NCBI GenBank assembly: GCA_021234155.1
Contig: JAJEKV010000025.1
Location: 3,807,773-3,871,772 of the forward strand
Direction of reading: 5' to 3'
Length of the DNA: 64,000 bases
From: Isoetes taiwanensis
Taxonomy: Eukaryota; Streptophyta; Lycopodiopsida; Isoetales; Isoetaceae
The notes under the pieces were generated by a model. It was given only the letters and a program-made list of their open reading frames with translations, was not told the DNA's origin and did no database searches. The position numbers and the translations under genes are program-made. Of the stretch, positions 1 through 10,763 are shown one piece after another (position 1 is the stretch's first letter; each line of letters starts with the position of its first letter).

Positions 1-60
1 GTTATTTGCACGCACAAAAAACCATCACCTATATCATTCTTAGTTGATGAAGTTCCGTGA

Positions 61-1011
61 TTGGAAATCCTTTGTAGAGCCATATATGCCGAAGGAAACC
101 TTGCTTTGATGTGCCATTCCAAACCCTTACAATTCAAATTCTGGGTTAAAGAAGGTGTTCCTATAATGCAATGTAAGATGCGTTCGACAGACCAAGATTG
201 GATCCCTACCAATGGATATGAAATGTGGAGAAGAGATAAAGATGGTAAGGTAATGATTCCCGAAGGCGAGCCTTTGTCACTCCCACCGTTCAAGAACACC
301 AAAGATCACGAAGCATTGATGAGAGGACGTAAACAATTTATTAGCCATTGGCAAGACATTTTACAACAACCAACACTGAGTGTAGCAAAGAAAGATTCTT
401 TACAGAAGGTGATTATATATTGGGAGAAAGTGGGTGAGGCCTTGCAAAACATTGATGGAGGAGGACCCTTGAAAGATGGATTTCTTCCAATTTCTAGATG
501 GGAGAAGAAATCCCTAGAACAAGTTGAGTTGAATGTTGGTACCTCGCAAAAAAAGAGCTTGGCTAATTGGCATGTTGGTAGCAAGTCTAGCAGGCCCCAA
601 TGGCATGGCCTACCGGATTGGTTAGTTACAGAGGATGTGAAAAAAGGGTATTTTGTTCTCATTAAACCCGACAATCTAGATGTATACCCAGTTTGGTTAG
701 GTGAGGTTCGATGTGCACCTACCAAGGATGATGATAAACCTGGACTAGAGAACTATTGGATTGAAGTTCAATATTGGGCTCCAAAATGGAATATGAGGAA
801 AAAGAAAAAGCCAAGCGAAAAGGAAGTTTATGAAAATTGTTGGAAAAAGATTTGGGTTTTGAATCCTTCTGATCCTCCAAGAAAAGAAAAAGTAAGTTGT
901 ATTCTTTGGTCCTATGCACCACCAAGGGGAAAAGACATCATATCCATACAGGAACATAAGATTCCAAAAGTACACGCGAAGAAAGCAAAATATAACTTAA
1001 GTTTAGGATGA
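61..1011 (+). CDS. Unrecognised, probably transposon-associated protein (partial)
   Basis: An open frame of about 316 codons ends at a TGA. I do not recognise the family. The frame opens with TTG just after an in-frame stop; the first in-frame ATG is at 109, and an AG at 76-77 could be a splice acceptor, so this may be a 3' exon with its 5' part outside the window. The protein is hydrophilic, with many Trp, Lys and Pro. Around residues 185-275 it has a pattern (GYFVLIKPDN, then VWLGEV, VQYWAPKW and WKKIWVLNPSDP) that reads like a small beta-barrel or BAH/chromo-like module, as found appended to some plant transposon proteins; that is an inference. The C-terminal tail is basic. The neighbours (C48 protease, MULE transposase) favour a transposon origin. 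The gene reality is moderately supported by length and composition; the function is unknown. Confidence 0.5.
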   Translation: MEILCRAIYAEGNLALMCHSKPLQFKFWVKEGVPIMQCKMRSTDQDWIPTNGYEMWRRDKDGKVMIPEGEPLSLPPFKNTKDHEALMRGRKQFISHWQDILQQPTLSVAKKDSLQKVIIYWEKVGEALQNIDGGGPLKDGFLPISRWEKKSLEQVELNVGTSQKKSLANWHVGSKSSRPQWHGLPDWLVTEDVKKGYFVLIKPDNLDVYPVWLGEVRCAPTKDDDKPGLENYWIEVQYWAPKWNMRKKKKPSEKEVYENCWKKIWVLNPSDPPRKEKVSCILWSYAPPRGKDIISIQEHKIPKVHAKKAKYNLSLG

Positions 1012-1319
1012 TGTGACAATTTACTCAACAAGCCTATTACTTCTAAGGTTTTTCCCTCAAAGACCCTTTGGTTACGCTTCTTGAACTCGCTTTACCTCCC
1101 AGATAACGGTTACTGTGGTAAAATCAACCCTTTCACTCTGTTTTATCAAGTTTTTTACTATTTCCTACTATTCTTTACTAAATCTCACTTTGTTTTGCGT
1201 ATGGACGAGTCCATAACCCCGAAGTCAGCCTCAACACCAGCTTTGGCGAAATCTTTGTCTTGACTCGTGTTTGCTTCATATGCAAATAAGATTCCGAGAG
1301 TTCCCGCGCGACCGCTTTA

Positions 1320-3554
1320 ATCGGATGTCGAGGTGGAGTCCCCGAAGCCATCAGGGCAACAAAAATCGGATGTAGGGCAGGAAAAATCGGGGGTGGGGAA
1401 GAATCCGCAGGTGGAGGTGAAAGAACGAAGTTTCGTGGACGCCAACTACTCGGTGATTTGAATGAGGAAGGGCAAAGAAAAGGTCGTCATAGACAACGAG
1501 CCCGATTACATGCCTATAAGAACCAAGAGGCCCCCGACACGCTTCACGATCACCGGCAAAGAGATGGAAGTGCTTAATTGAGGATCAAGCGCCAAAACTT
1601 ACTCCAGAAGGTTGAGCTCGAAAATCACGTGTTTCGAAAGTGCATGCCTTGTATGACAAAGTTTCGGGTTCCCCGATGCGCCGAGGGGGAGGATTCCAAA
1701 TCGAATTCATTTGCCCAATGCAGAGCCCGCCAAAACGAATGTCAATCAGGAAGAAGGGAGTTATCGCGAAGATTTCGTGGGCCGTAAGCATGGATCCGGA
1801 CTATAAATATTCCCACAACCCGACCAAAATTGCAGAGGGCCGTGAGAAATGCTGGAGTGGTGGCCGATGAGCAAATTGAAATGGGTCTTCTCGATAAGAG
1901 CCAAAGAGAAGCCTTCATTAATTTACAGGTCCAGAGGAAGAAAGCAAGTGAATTGGAAAGCCAACAATTGCAGATCGAGGAGATAAAGGCACGGATCAGG
2001 AGCAGCACCAAAAATTTAATCTCTGATGATGAGCTTTGGCCTCCACTAACCAAAGAGCAGGAGCAAAGCCAATTGGACGCTGATGATGTGAGCGAGGAGG
2101 TGGCTGCAGCAGCAGGTAAGTATTCGTCCCCACAGCCTAAACCTGTGTTGCCAAAGGCAGGCCCAAAAAATTCTCGGAGGTCTCGTGCAGACCCAAAACC
2201 CCCAAAACCTCCCCCTAAATCCACTGAATTCATGGCCCCTAATCGGATCCTGTTGGAAACTGCTGAAGAAAATATTCCCAAGCCCAAAGAAGATTATGTC
2301 AGATCATCATCAGATTCTCGCCGATCCACATTTTCTAGATTCAGTTTTGGACTACCAAAGAGGTGTTGATGCCGCATCGATGGCGGTGCCCCTTCACATT
2401 AAATTTCCCCAGGTGGTTGAGAGCCCCTTCATCAAGGTCGGCAAAAGAAGTCGAAGAAATGTCGAGTTTTTACATCCAAGAAGCCGAGGCCCTTAAATTT
2501 ATGACAATCCCTTCTCGCCTCGGGGATCCGGAGAGCGATGTGGACTCCTGGATTGCATTGGTTCTTATCTCCTCGTAGGTTTTAAGTTCTAAAGTTTCTT
2601 GAATTTCAGGTTGATCACAAAGACTCAATTGCTCAATTCACGCAGGGTAATTCTCGCACTCAATTCCTATCCGAAAAGGTGCCATCATGTCTTCCCGCAT
2701 CTTGCCGCATTCAGCTGTTCTTGAGTGGAAGCAAGGCCGGGTTGGCAGGGGGCTTATGAGCAGTTGCCAAGCTCATCCCCGACAACCCGCTTGGTAGGGC
2801 ACTGAAGATCCGCATACAGCACAATTCTATTATATTCCCAATCAATCTTTGGGTAAACTCTTTGGCTTGATTATTTATGTTTTAAATCTATTTTAATTGT
2901 CTTTCAATTTGCTATTTCTCGGTGGCCATTGGAGCCTTTTCATCTTAGTGATCGATGGCCCGGGCGTGTCCCTCGCCTCTTTGCATTCTGCACCTTGATT
3001 CATATGATCCCTTGCATGCATCTACCCGAGAATTTGTCACACTGTAAGTATTCCTCTCTATCTCGAATTATTTAATCTTTTGCATTATGATTTAAGCTAA
3101 TTTCTTATTGACACTCGCAGATTCCTCACAGACGTGTTTAAGAGGTGGAGGCATGAGGAAAGTGCATTGCATAATGCACCCTGCATTCTAGTAGAAACTC
3201 CCCAACAACACAATAATTCGGACTGTGGTGTGTATGTCATAAATTATGTGAAGAAATTTGTTAGAGACATCAGTGGCAAGGAGGATAATGTGAGTCTTAG
3301 AGTTTATGTTTGTTGTTTCTTTTTTTTTTGTGTGCAAATTCTCAGTTCATGGCTAAATTCATATTTTAATGCAAGTTCTGATTAACCGTGATTGGTTCAA
3401 AAAAGAAGACATAGATTGCATGAGGTCAGGCTTCAAGATAATGCTCCAGAAACTGCACGATTGCTTGGCTGCAGGGAAGTCCACCTTTTACTTACCCCAG
3501 GGTGACACGGGTGATAGTAGACCCCAGACCCGCTTGCTGGTTCATGGTCCTTGA
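1320..3554 (+). pseudogene. Ulp1/C48-type cysteine protease of a DNA transposon, decaying, multi-exon
   Basis: Ulp1-like C48 proteases cleave SUMO-type conjugates, and plant MULE and CACTA elements often carry relatives. The catalytic landmarks are visible in order: GGHWSLFIL with the catalytic His-Trp at 2,927-2,932; CILHLDSYDP with the catalytic Asp near 2,997; and PQQHNNSDCGVYVINY (3,207-3,254) with the oxyanion Gln and nucleophile Cys. A GT-AG intron at 3,044-3,120 joins the Asp exon to the Cys exon in phase, which strongly supports a real gene model. A last exon from about 3,376 encodes INRDWFKKEDIDC. Upstream, 1,830-2,369 encodes a Gln/Glu-rich coiled coil followed by a Pro/Lys-rich linker, and 1,320-1,830 holds coding-like pieces with stops. 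Damage: His and Asp lie in different frames, the intron before GGHW lacks an AG acceptor, and the last exon is out of phase. The family call is firm; activity is unlikely as sequenced. Confidence 0.75.
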
Positions 3555-3660
3555 CTTCCTGGTAAAAATCTAAAAATTTGTGAATGTGATAATCTCAAAA
3601 CTTTGAATGTGAATATTTTCTTGAACACAATGTGAATATTTTCTTCAAGACTTTAATGTG

Positions 3661-3905
3661 AACACTGGAACACTTGAATGTAATTTTGGCTTTTGAGTTA
3701 GTATAACTTTACTGTTTAATGACAGTGCAATGGCTCAATGCACCAAAGTTTAATGTTTCAAATCTTCCACCAAAGTTTCAACACCAAAGTTCAATGTTTC
3801 CACTGTCCCAAGACATATTTCAATGGTTAAGGGCTATGATAAATAATATATTCCTAATTTCAATGGTCGGGTTGTGATAACTAATATATTAACATATTCA
3901 ATGCG
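3661..3905. repeat. Direct repeat, copy 1 (downstream of the C48 gene)
   Basis: AT-rich DNA containing GAACACTGGAACACTTGAATG, then TTTTGGCTTTTGAGTT, CAATGCACCAAAGTTTAATG and a run ending AACATATTCAATGC. The same ordered landmarks recur at 5,411-5,548 with indels. Each copy leads directly into an array of GATCCC palindromes. The copies look like two diverged direct repeats bracketing the 170-codon gene, which suggests a tandem duplication or the arms of an unrecognised element. Confidence 0.55.
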
Positions 3906-4435
3906 GTGATCCCGGAGGACGGGATCACCAAGCAGGCGGACGGGGGATCCGGGAGGACGGGATCCAGTTTTAATTAGTGTGTGATCCCGGAGGAGGGGAT
4001 CACCAAGCACGCGGACGCGGGATTCCGGAGGGGGGGATCCCGTTGTAATTACTATGTGATTCCAGAGGACGAGATCACCAAGCAGGCGGACGGGGGATCC
4101 CGGAGGAGGGGATCCCGAACGTTTTTTTTTTTTTTTTTTTTTTTAATCCTATGGTCTGAGGCTCAATGGTCTAAATTGTAAACCTTTTATCCTATGGCCG
4201 GGCGCGGGATCCCGGAGGACGGGATCACCAAACAGGCGGATGTATGTGATCCCGGAGGACGGGATCACCAAATAGGCGGACGCGGGATCCCGGAGGAGGG
4301 GATCACGAACTTTTTTTATTTTTTTTATTTTTTTATCTTATGGTCTATTGCTCAATGGTCTAAATTCTAAACCTTTTAGCCTATGGTCGGGCGCGGGATC
4401 CCGGAGGAGGGGATCCCGGACGTTAATTTTTTTTA
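3906..4435. repeat. Array of GATCCC...GGGATC palindromic units, block 1
   Basis: Repeated units of the form GATCCCGGAGGACGGGATC followed by ACCAAGCAGGCGGACGCGG, about 38 bp per unit. Each core pairs GATCCC with GGGATC and could form a short hairpin. Units are separated by AT-rich spacers including poly(T) runs at about 4,123-4,144, 4,312-4,333 and 4,425-4,455, and by repeated phrases around CTATGGTC and CAATGGTCTAAATT. The units are far more GC-rich than the flanking DNA. I do not know a named family that fits. Confidence 0.7.
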
Positions 4436-4575
4436 TTTTTTTTTTATTTTTTTACTATGGTTTAAGCTCAATGGTCTAAATTCTAATCCTTTTATCCTAT
4501 GGTCGACACCCTTAGAAATTGAAATCATGGCCTAATCGTTGTACAACGGGTAGTACAACGGTTCATTCATGAGTC

Positions 4576-4583
4576 TATATATA
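4576..4583 (+). promoter_or_regulatory. TATA box of the 4,680-5,296 gene
   Basis: TATATATA lies about 97 bp upstream of the ATG at 4,680, a normal distance for a plant promoter with a short leader. No ATG intervenes after about 4,590. Confidence 0.5.
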
Positions 4584-4679
4584 CCCTTGCCTTAGTTGTT
4601 CTTGGTAGAAAGTTATTTGGTTTCAGTTGAGTTCAGTAGCGGTCGAGTTCATTTGCTTAGTGTTCAAGCCAAGTGAGAG

Positions 4680-5296
4680 ATGGTGAGGACCCGACAACAG
4701 CTTCTTGAGAGCAATGACCACAGTCTCGAGGATGTTCTCATCCACTTGAATGAAATTCAGGAGGATGTGGGGCTAGATTTTGCCCAGTATGGCAGCATCA
4801 AAACGTTCAAAAGTAAGCATGTTGTTGTATTCCTTCATATTCATGTTCTACTTCATATTCATATTCATGTATTCATATTCATATTCATGTATTCCTCCAT
4901 ATTCATGTTCATGCAGAGACCGTGGAGAATGGGGACTTTCGAGAGACCCCTGGGCCCCCTGGGCCTCTCGACAATGATCCCGTTCGACCAAGCCACAGGG
5001 CATTGCTTTGGGAATTGAAGAAGTGTATTATCCAGCGCAAGGCTTTGAAGCATTTGCTAGCTATGGACGTTGTCTGGAGAGGCAACACCCTAAAAGCCTG
5101 CTTCGAGAAAATGTATGCTGCACGGAGGCTGCGTAAGAAGGAGTTGATCAGGGAAGTCCTAGAGGGGTCTGATCCATCCCTGTGCGATATCTTCGATCAG
5201 ATCATGTGGAGACTACCTTGCGGTGTGTCAGATGTAACTGTTGACGACGTCCGGGAAGAAGGCATGGCAACCGTGCTTGATGTTCATTCAGAATGA
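4680..5296 (+). CDS. Small two-exon gene, about 170 aa, function unknown
   Basis: Exon 1 is 4,680-4,812 and exon 2 is 4,917-5,296, joined by a GT-AG intron (GTAAGC ... TTCATGCAG) that preserves the frame and removes ATTCAT-type simple repeats. The spliced product is about 170 residues, starting MVRTRQQLLESNDHSLEDVL. It is acidic near the N terminus, has a PGPPGP turn after the junction, and then a helical, basic segment (RRLRKKELIREVLEGSDPSLC). There is no transmembrane segment, signal peptide or familiar catalytic motif. A TATA box lies upstream. The gene sits between two diverged direct repeats and two GATCCC-palindrome arrays, so it may be cargo or an accessory protein of an unidentified mobile element. 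The clean splice and intact frame make a real gene likely; I cannot assign a function. Confidence 0.6.
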
Positions 5297-5410
5297 TTCC
5301 GAAGTAGAGTGTTAGTTTTAAGCCATTGTAACTTATGATCCATTTAAAACATTCAATCATGCAAATGAATAGACTTTAATGTTCCCAATTTCATGAAGAC
5401 TTTAATGTGA

Positions 5411-5548
5411 ACACTTGGACACTTCAATGTGATTTTGGCTTTTGAGTTGGTGTAATTGTATTGGTTTTGGTTTATGAATTCGCTCAATGCACCAAAGTTT
5501 AATGTCTCAATGGTTAGATAAATAAATAATATATCAACATATTCAATT
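5411..5548. repeat. Direct repeat, copy 2 (downstream of the two-exon gene)
   Basis: Carries the same landmarks as 3,661-3,905 (GAACACTTGGACACTTCAATG, TTTTGGCTTTTGAGTT, CAATGCACCAAAGTTTAATG, CAACATATTCAA) in the same order, shortened by about 100 bp, and again runs straight into GATCCC palindromes. Confidence 0.55.
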
Positions 5549-5752
5549 CAATGCATGGATCCCGAGCAGGCGGACGCGGGATCCCGGAGGAGGGGATCAC
5601 CGAGACGGCGGACGCGGGATCCCGGAGGAGGAGATCCCATTTTAATTCGGGAGTGATCCCGGAGGACGGGATCACCAAGCACGCGGACGCGGGATCCCGG
5701 AGGAGGGGATCACCAAGCACGCGGACGCGGGATTCCGGAGGAGGGGATCCCC
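5549..5752. repeat. Array of GATCCC...GGGATC palindromic units, block 2
   Basis: At least five units of GATCCCGGAGGAGGGGATC type joined by ACCAAGCACGCGGACGCGG, the same family as block 1. From 5,753 to 6,000 I see only AT-rich DNA with short CATAAAACATAAAAC repeats. Confidence 0.7.
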
Positions 5753-6000
5753 TATGTTTCTTTATTACTTTTTCATGCTATGGTACGAAGTAGCCATGGT
5801 ATGAACTCCAAACATAAAACATAAAACATCCTATGTTAGGGAAGTTAAGTTTGAACATAAATATTGATAACATTAACAATATTTATCAAGAGGTTAAGTA
5901 TTTAGTAAATAGGTAAACAATTAACAAGACAGTGAAGCTCATGAGTGGCTTCAAAAGGTGTCAATGGGGATTAAACAACAGCAAACTCACAATGTCATTC

Positions 6001-8235
6001 TCACAATAGGCCCTCCATCTCAACTTGCTTCCAACTCTTCTTGGTTTCCTTCTCTTTCCTCTTCCCAATTTCTATCAGAGGCTTGAGCCTTGCCAAACTA
6101 TTACCACACTCCTCTTCGACTGCATTAGTGGGGATACATGTTATGGATTTGTTGGAGTTTGTGTAGCCAACATCATCCATTCTTTCAAGCCGCGTGTCGA
6201 GTTGTCTCATGAGTGAGTCAGTTGCAATTAGCATGCCTGGATCTCTTTCTGCCCTTGACATCACTCTAGCAATGACTTCTTGTAAGGATCTCCTTGTCTT
6301 ATCCAGGATAATCCTTGTCTCCTTTGGAGAGGGAGACTCGTCCAAGCCTACAATCTTAGCCACATCTTCATATGTGGTATCCTCCCCATGAGGGGCCCTC
6401 TGAAGTAGATCCTCACATGGCCTCAAGTGGTCTATGCCCCCACCAATTGTCCCATATTGGGATCCAAGCACCTGTAAAAGATCTTGATCCCTGTAGTTGC
6501 CCAACATTTGCATGACCTTAACTTGGTGCTTACATAAGTTGCCCTTGGCTCCCCAGGAACAGTCACAGCATGCCCAGTTCTTGTGTGCCCCGTTCACAAA
6601 GTATGGTCCTTGCCCTAGAGTGCGTTCACTTTGCACTTCTGCCTCACCTTCTTCGAAGTTAGTGAATGTGACCTGCTCATCAGCAATCTTCACCACAAAC
6701 CCTGCTTCCTTCATGGACCTAGATGACAAGAGAATTATGTACTTGCAAAATCAAAATAGGCTAGAGAAGATGATTAGCCGTTGTACCTGATGTATGCCAT
6801 ATGTGTCTCCACGTTGTTGGTTAGAATGTAGAGCAGTCAATCAATCCTCCGTCCTCGGAGTGCTCGTTTTGAAATGCCCAGGCGCCTTTTCAAGGCACAA
6901 TGCCATGCCTCTATGGCTGCATTAGTCTCTTGGTTGGAGTGAGGGTACATCCTTGTGGCCAAAACCCATTGGCAAATGTTTTTGGTCCATTCCTTACTCA
7001 TGTACGCCGCCAACTTGGGGTATTGAGGATACTTCCTCACCAAGTCTTCCAATTTCTTAGTTGCCTCCCTCCTTACTGCCTCCCTATATTCTTCACCGTA
7101 GACATTGTCCCCTAGAGGACCTTCTGTCCTGTACATAATGTAACCAAGTTCCTTAAACAGATCTTTACATGCCACCTTGTTCTTGATGTTCTTCTGCAAC
7201 CACTTGATCCAAGCCCTCCTCACGTGCCATATGCAAATTTGCACGGGCACACTAGGAAAAACCTATGCAAATAAACAATGTTAGTACATATGGAATGCTT
7301 CCAATGATTGGAGTTTGACAAGTCACCCTTTTCACGGCCTTTATCTCAGCATGGGCATCATCTGTAATGATGCAAGAAGGTTGCCAATCAGGATCATGTT
7401 TGCATAAGGACTCCTTTAGTGCTTGCATCCACTTTGTTATAGCTCCACTCTTTTGAGAATTGGTAATAACATAAGCCAATGGTAAACCATTGGAATACTC
7501 AACAAAGGCGATAAGTGTGAACAGATAGAACCTACATTAAACCATACACAATAAACAAATCAACTCAACGTAGAACGTACCAGGAGCACACACAATAAAA
7601 GTTGGGGAAGAACCGCAACTCTTGTCGTTTGTTTTGAAAGTAGAGTCCATGCAAATGGCTCTGTTCTTGCCAAATCTCAACATGGACTCCCTTTGGATTG
7701 GAGTCATAACTCCTAATTGAAACAAGTCTCCTTGCTCATACATGAACACAGATTCTTGGTGTTGTTGAACCCACATTTCAATGCTAGTGGGAAGATCTTC
7801 ATGTAGCTTCCATGTGTTACGAACAACCCCCTTTTCAATATTGTACACGTCCCGAATTTTCAACACATCATCCCTACACATGCTTTCCTGTCCATTCACT
7901 TCAAGTCTCAACTTCCACCTCTCTTCATGCATGTTCATGACACTACGTGGCGTGTGCCATTGGACAAGCTTCTCTCTTACCCATTCCCTCAGTTCTTGTG
8001 AGATCCAGGGTGCTAGCTTGAACTTAACTCCACAGGATGGGTCAACAAACCTACCATGGCAGGGCAAACCTTGGATATTCTTGTGATCAAAACCATAATA
8101 AGTGATATGTGAAAATTCTGGAAGGAAATAGAGTTGCCTGATTGTGAAATGGCACTGGTAGCCTCTACGTATGCCCTCTCCCCTCTCAACCCTTATCCTA
8201 CGTCTGCCCGATGCCCGTGGTCTATCCTCAACCAC
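6001..8235 (-). pseudogene. Mutator-like (MULE/FAR1-related) transposase, multi-exon
   Basis: A minus-strand gene in at least four coding blocks: 8,235-7,537, about 7,531-7,252, about 7,249-6,837 and 6,729-6,001. The MULE DDE residues can be read in order: the first Asp in ICMDSTFKTN, the second in CIITDDAHAE, and the Glu in NAAIEAWHCALKRRLG, where the downstream His and LK are also typical. The last block carries a SWIM zinc finger, CCDCSWGAKGNLCKHQ (CxC...CxH), which binds DNA or proteins in this family. Probable introns lie near 7,580-7,532, 7,290-7,250 and 6,836-6,730 (GT-AG signals are visible, but I could not make the first junction keep phase). Transposase binds the element's terminal inverted repeats and cuts and pastes it. 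The 5' end appears to be interrupted by the LTR element at 8,650. I found no terminal inverted repeats. The family assignment is firm; intactness is uncertain. Confidence 0.8.
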
Positions 8236-8448
8236 ATGAGTGTTTGCTGTCTTGTCTTGAGGTCCATATGAACATCAATATCTGTATTGTGCATTACAAA
8301 TTAGTTTTGATCTACTAGGTGTAATCCTAATGACAAGGACATCAAATGACTTAAAAAAGCAAGAATTATAATCAAACACATAACCTATTGGATGGCCCTT
8401 TCTTGGACTCATGATTTAAAACACAAACACATGAATCAAACCAATAGC

Positions 8449-8649
8449 CTACCTCTTCAACGTCATATAGGAATCCTTGTAGGGTCTTTTTAACACTCTC
8501 TCAGGCACTGAACTTCTTAGATAGAAATTGGCAGGTGCAACACAATTCCTCTGCTCCCCAAGAACGAAATCTTGGACCCTATGCCTCAGTATGGATGTAG
8601 CAAGTCCAAACAAGCATCCGCCACCCCTTGAATATCGGTACAAAATGTT
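8449..8649 (-). pseudogene. Short coding-like fragment upstream of the MULE, cut by the LTR insertion
   Basis: The minus strand reads RGGGCLFGLATSILRHRVQD and onward to a stop at 8,449, but the 5' end of this frame runs into the LTR at 8,650. It could be the N-terminal exon of the MULE transposase or an unrelated fragment. The LTR-derived residues upstream should not be counted. I cannot identify it. Confidence 0.25.
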
Positions 8650-10350
8650 TGTGGATCGTTCCAAGTATTTATACTGTGATAATGATAAATATATTGACAC
8701 GTCACCCAGTATAGATACGCCACCATGGGGTATGGTAACCTAGGGGGTTGACTTAAAAGGGATTAAATTAGCTATGCTAATTTAATTATTAAGGATAATA
8801 ACCTATAATTAAGGAATTAATATTAAAAAGGGATAATTAAGCTAATTATGGTTTGGGAAGGCGCCACGTGGCCAAAATCGATTGGCTAACATGGTGATGC
8901 TAATTGGAGCCATCAAGGTGGATCAAGACCCCCATATCGACACAATTCACCTTGGAGCGGTTGAGCCCAACCTTGTGACCCGTGAGAGCTGACCACCTTG
9001 AGCAGTTGAGCGCCACCCTTGTGACCAGAGCTTAGCGCCACCCTTGCGACCAGAGCTGAGCGCCACCTTGAGCAGTTGAGCGCCACCCCTGCGACCAGAG
9101 CTGAACACCAAGACCAAGAAGATGGAAATCCCCAATGATAACGGGTCCAGCAGGAACACAGGTGGGTGGCTAGTGTAGCTTGTGAATTCTAGGGTAGCGC
9201 CCCTTTTGGGCACTTGTTATGTTGTTTCTGTCTGTTCTTTCTGTGTTTTACTCGTAGGAGCTAACCCTTGGTTGTAAAGGTAAGTTCTCTTTATATTCCG
9301 ATTCGGGTTTTGCTCTTGACGGATGGATTGATAGTTCTTTATGTGAGTATTACTCGAAATGGGGAGTTAAGGGGGTAGAGACCTCGAGCTCATATATGAT
9401 AGTATGCTCCTAGATAGTGCCCCCGTAATATTCCCATTAGATGCGGCTGTGTACAAGAGACCACCGGGTCAAAAGATGCTATGGTCCGGCTTAGCACCGA
9501 GAAGGGACACAAGTGGTGAAGTGGGGGTGGGGTCTTGCACGAACATAAAAGGCTCCTGAGACTCCTACAGTGGGCTAGACCCGATAGCCGGTCACGTAGA
9601 GGGCCGGGTATGGGTCTGACACTCCCTGGGTGTAGAGGTGTGACCCGTACGGGGCACCTTGCACTTTGAGTAGATTTAGGGTGAGTAAGTCGGTATGGAT
9701 GCGGGGTCGCCGATGCGACACGTATTCTCTAGCTCATCCATGGAACCACCGTGATCCCGGAAGGGGACGCTTCCGACCTGCCTCATCGGACCGGGCGTCC
9801 ATGAACCCCCCGGAGAAGGCTCGCCAGGTGATACCTCGAGCCGGCGCCTCCGGAAGGCTATAGCGAAGCCATAGCGTGAATCGACCCATCTGCAAAGTGT
9901 GCACAGGAGGGGTGGATGGAGTGGACAACCCTAGCCGATGTTCTATGCCAGCCAACGCCAGGTTATACCTCTGTCTGCTGATCTCTTGAGGCCGAGCCGT
10001 CAGTCTATCCTCACAGGAGTCTGAACCGGGGTAGAACCTGGGGTTTGGGGTGTTTTCTTAGTTTAGATGCATATTCTTTGCCGATGGTATTTGGATGGAT
10101 GCGCCACCCTTCGTGGTGGCTATTTATATATGATTTATGCTGTGTGCTAACATGTATTCACGCTTCCACGACGTAGGAGTCCCACTGAAGGCGTGGGCCG
10201 AATGACCCCTCCGTGTCCTTCACTCGGCCATCCCTCTATAGATGGCCCGGGAGAGACGGAGGGCCCTGCTCGTGGCGACACGGTCGCCATGGGAGGGGAA
10301 AGTCCCCGTATGTATACAGCCGGGGGTCGTATATATTCGGGGAGCGTCCT
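8650..10350 (+). repeat. 5' LTR
   Basis: Begins TGTGGATCGTTCCAAGTATT, matching TGTGACGTTCCAAGTATT at 17,735. The two copies stay alignable for about 140 bp, including ACACGTCACCCAGTATAGAT and ACCTAGGGGGTTGACTTAAA, until the 3' copy is cut off. The right end is set by the PBS at 10,353. At 1.7 kb it is within the range for plant Ty3/gypsy LTRs. Confidence 0.8.
8952..9112. repeat. Tandem repeat inside the 5' LTR
   Basis: Four to five imperfect units built from GAGCAGTTGAGCGCCACC and TTGTGACCAGAGCTGAGCGCC, about 40 bp each. Tandem repeats in LTR U3 regions are often regulatory; that role is only an inference here. Confidence 0.6.
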
Positions 10351-10352
10351 AG

Positions 10353-10364
10353 TGGTATCAGAGC
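10353..10364 (+). promoter_or_regulatory. Primer-binding site for initiator tRNA-Met
   Basis: TGGTATCAGAGC is the standard plant retrotransposon PBS complementary to the 3' end of initiator tRNA-Met. It begins two to three bases after the LTR end. Reverse transcription would start here. Confidence 0.9.
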
Positions 10365-10743
10365 CGTGATTTCGGTTACTCGAAATCATAGCACTGACCA
10401 AACCCTAACTCGTTAGTTCGGTAGTTAGGAGGGAGAGTGTGATTGTTTAGCTCTCTGATGTTTGGTTTGGTGCTAGGTTAACGTAATAGAATGTAAGCTC
10501 TTAGGAAGTTTAGGGCGACTTGAAGACCCAAGTTTGGAAGAGCTATAACTTTTTGTAGGTAGCTCAGATGAAGGCGAAAACGGTTCCAATGGATCGGGCA
10601 CCTCCCAAATACCCTAAGGGGCACGCCTCCCGAGGTCAAAAAGACAACAGGCCGCCAAAAAATCGAAAGGGGCGCTGCTGTCCTCGGAGGTGTTTATTTC
10701 GAAAAGTTAGGGCCGTATAAGTAACGCAGCGCCCCATACGGTC

Positions 10744-10763
10744 GCGCGTATTTTTATACGCGC
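10744..10763 (+). other. Perfect hairpin in the retrotransposon 5' leader
   Basis: GCGCGTAT-TTTT-ATACGCGC: 8-bp perfect arms and a four-base loop, between the PBS and ORF1. It is followed by an AT-rich run with TATAAAAA at about 10,778. It could act in packaging, dimerisation or translation of the RNA, or be chance. Confidence 0.5.

Noticed and set aside
306..975. Minus-strand ORFs under the first gene
   Set aside because: They are antisense shadows of the longer plus-strand frame, which has better protein-like composition.
8650..8743. ORFs crossing the left edge of the 5' LTR
   Set aside because: They join LTR sequence to older flanking DNA and cannot be a single ancestral gene.
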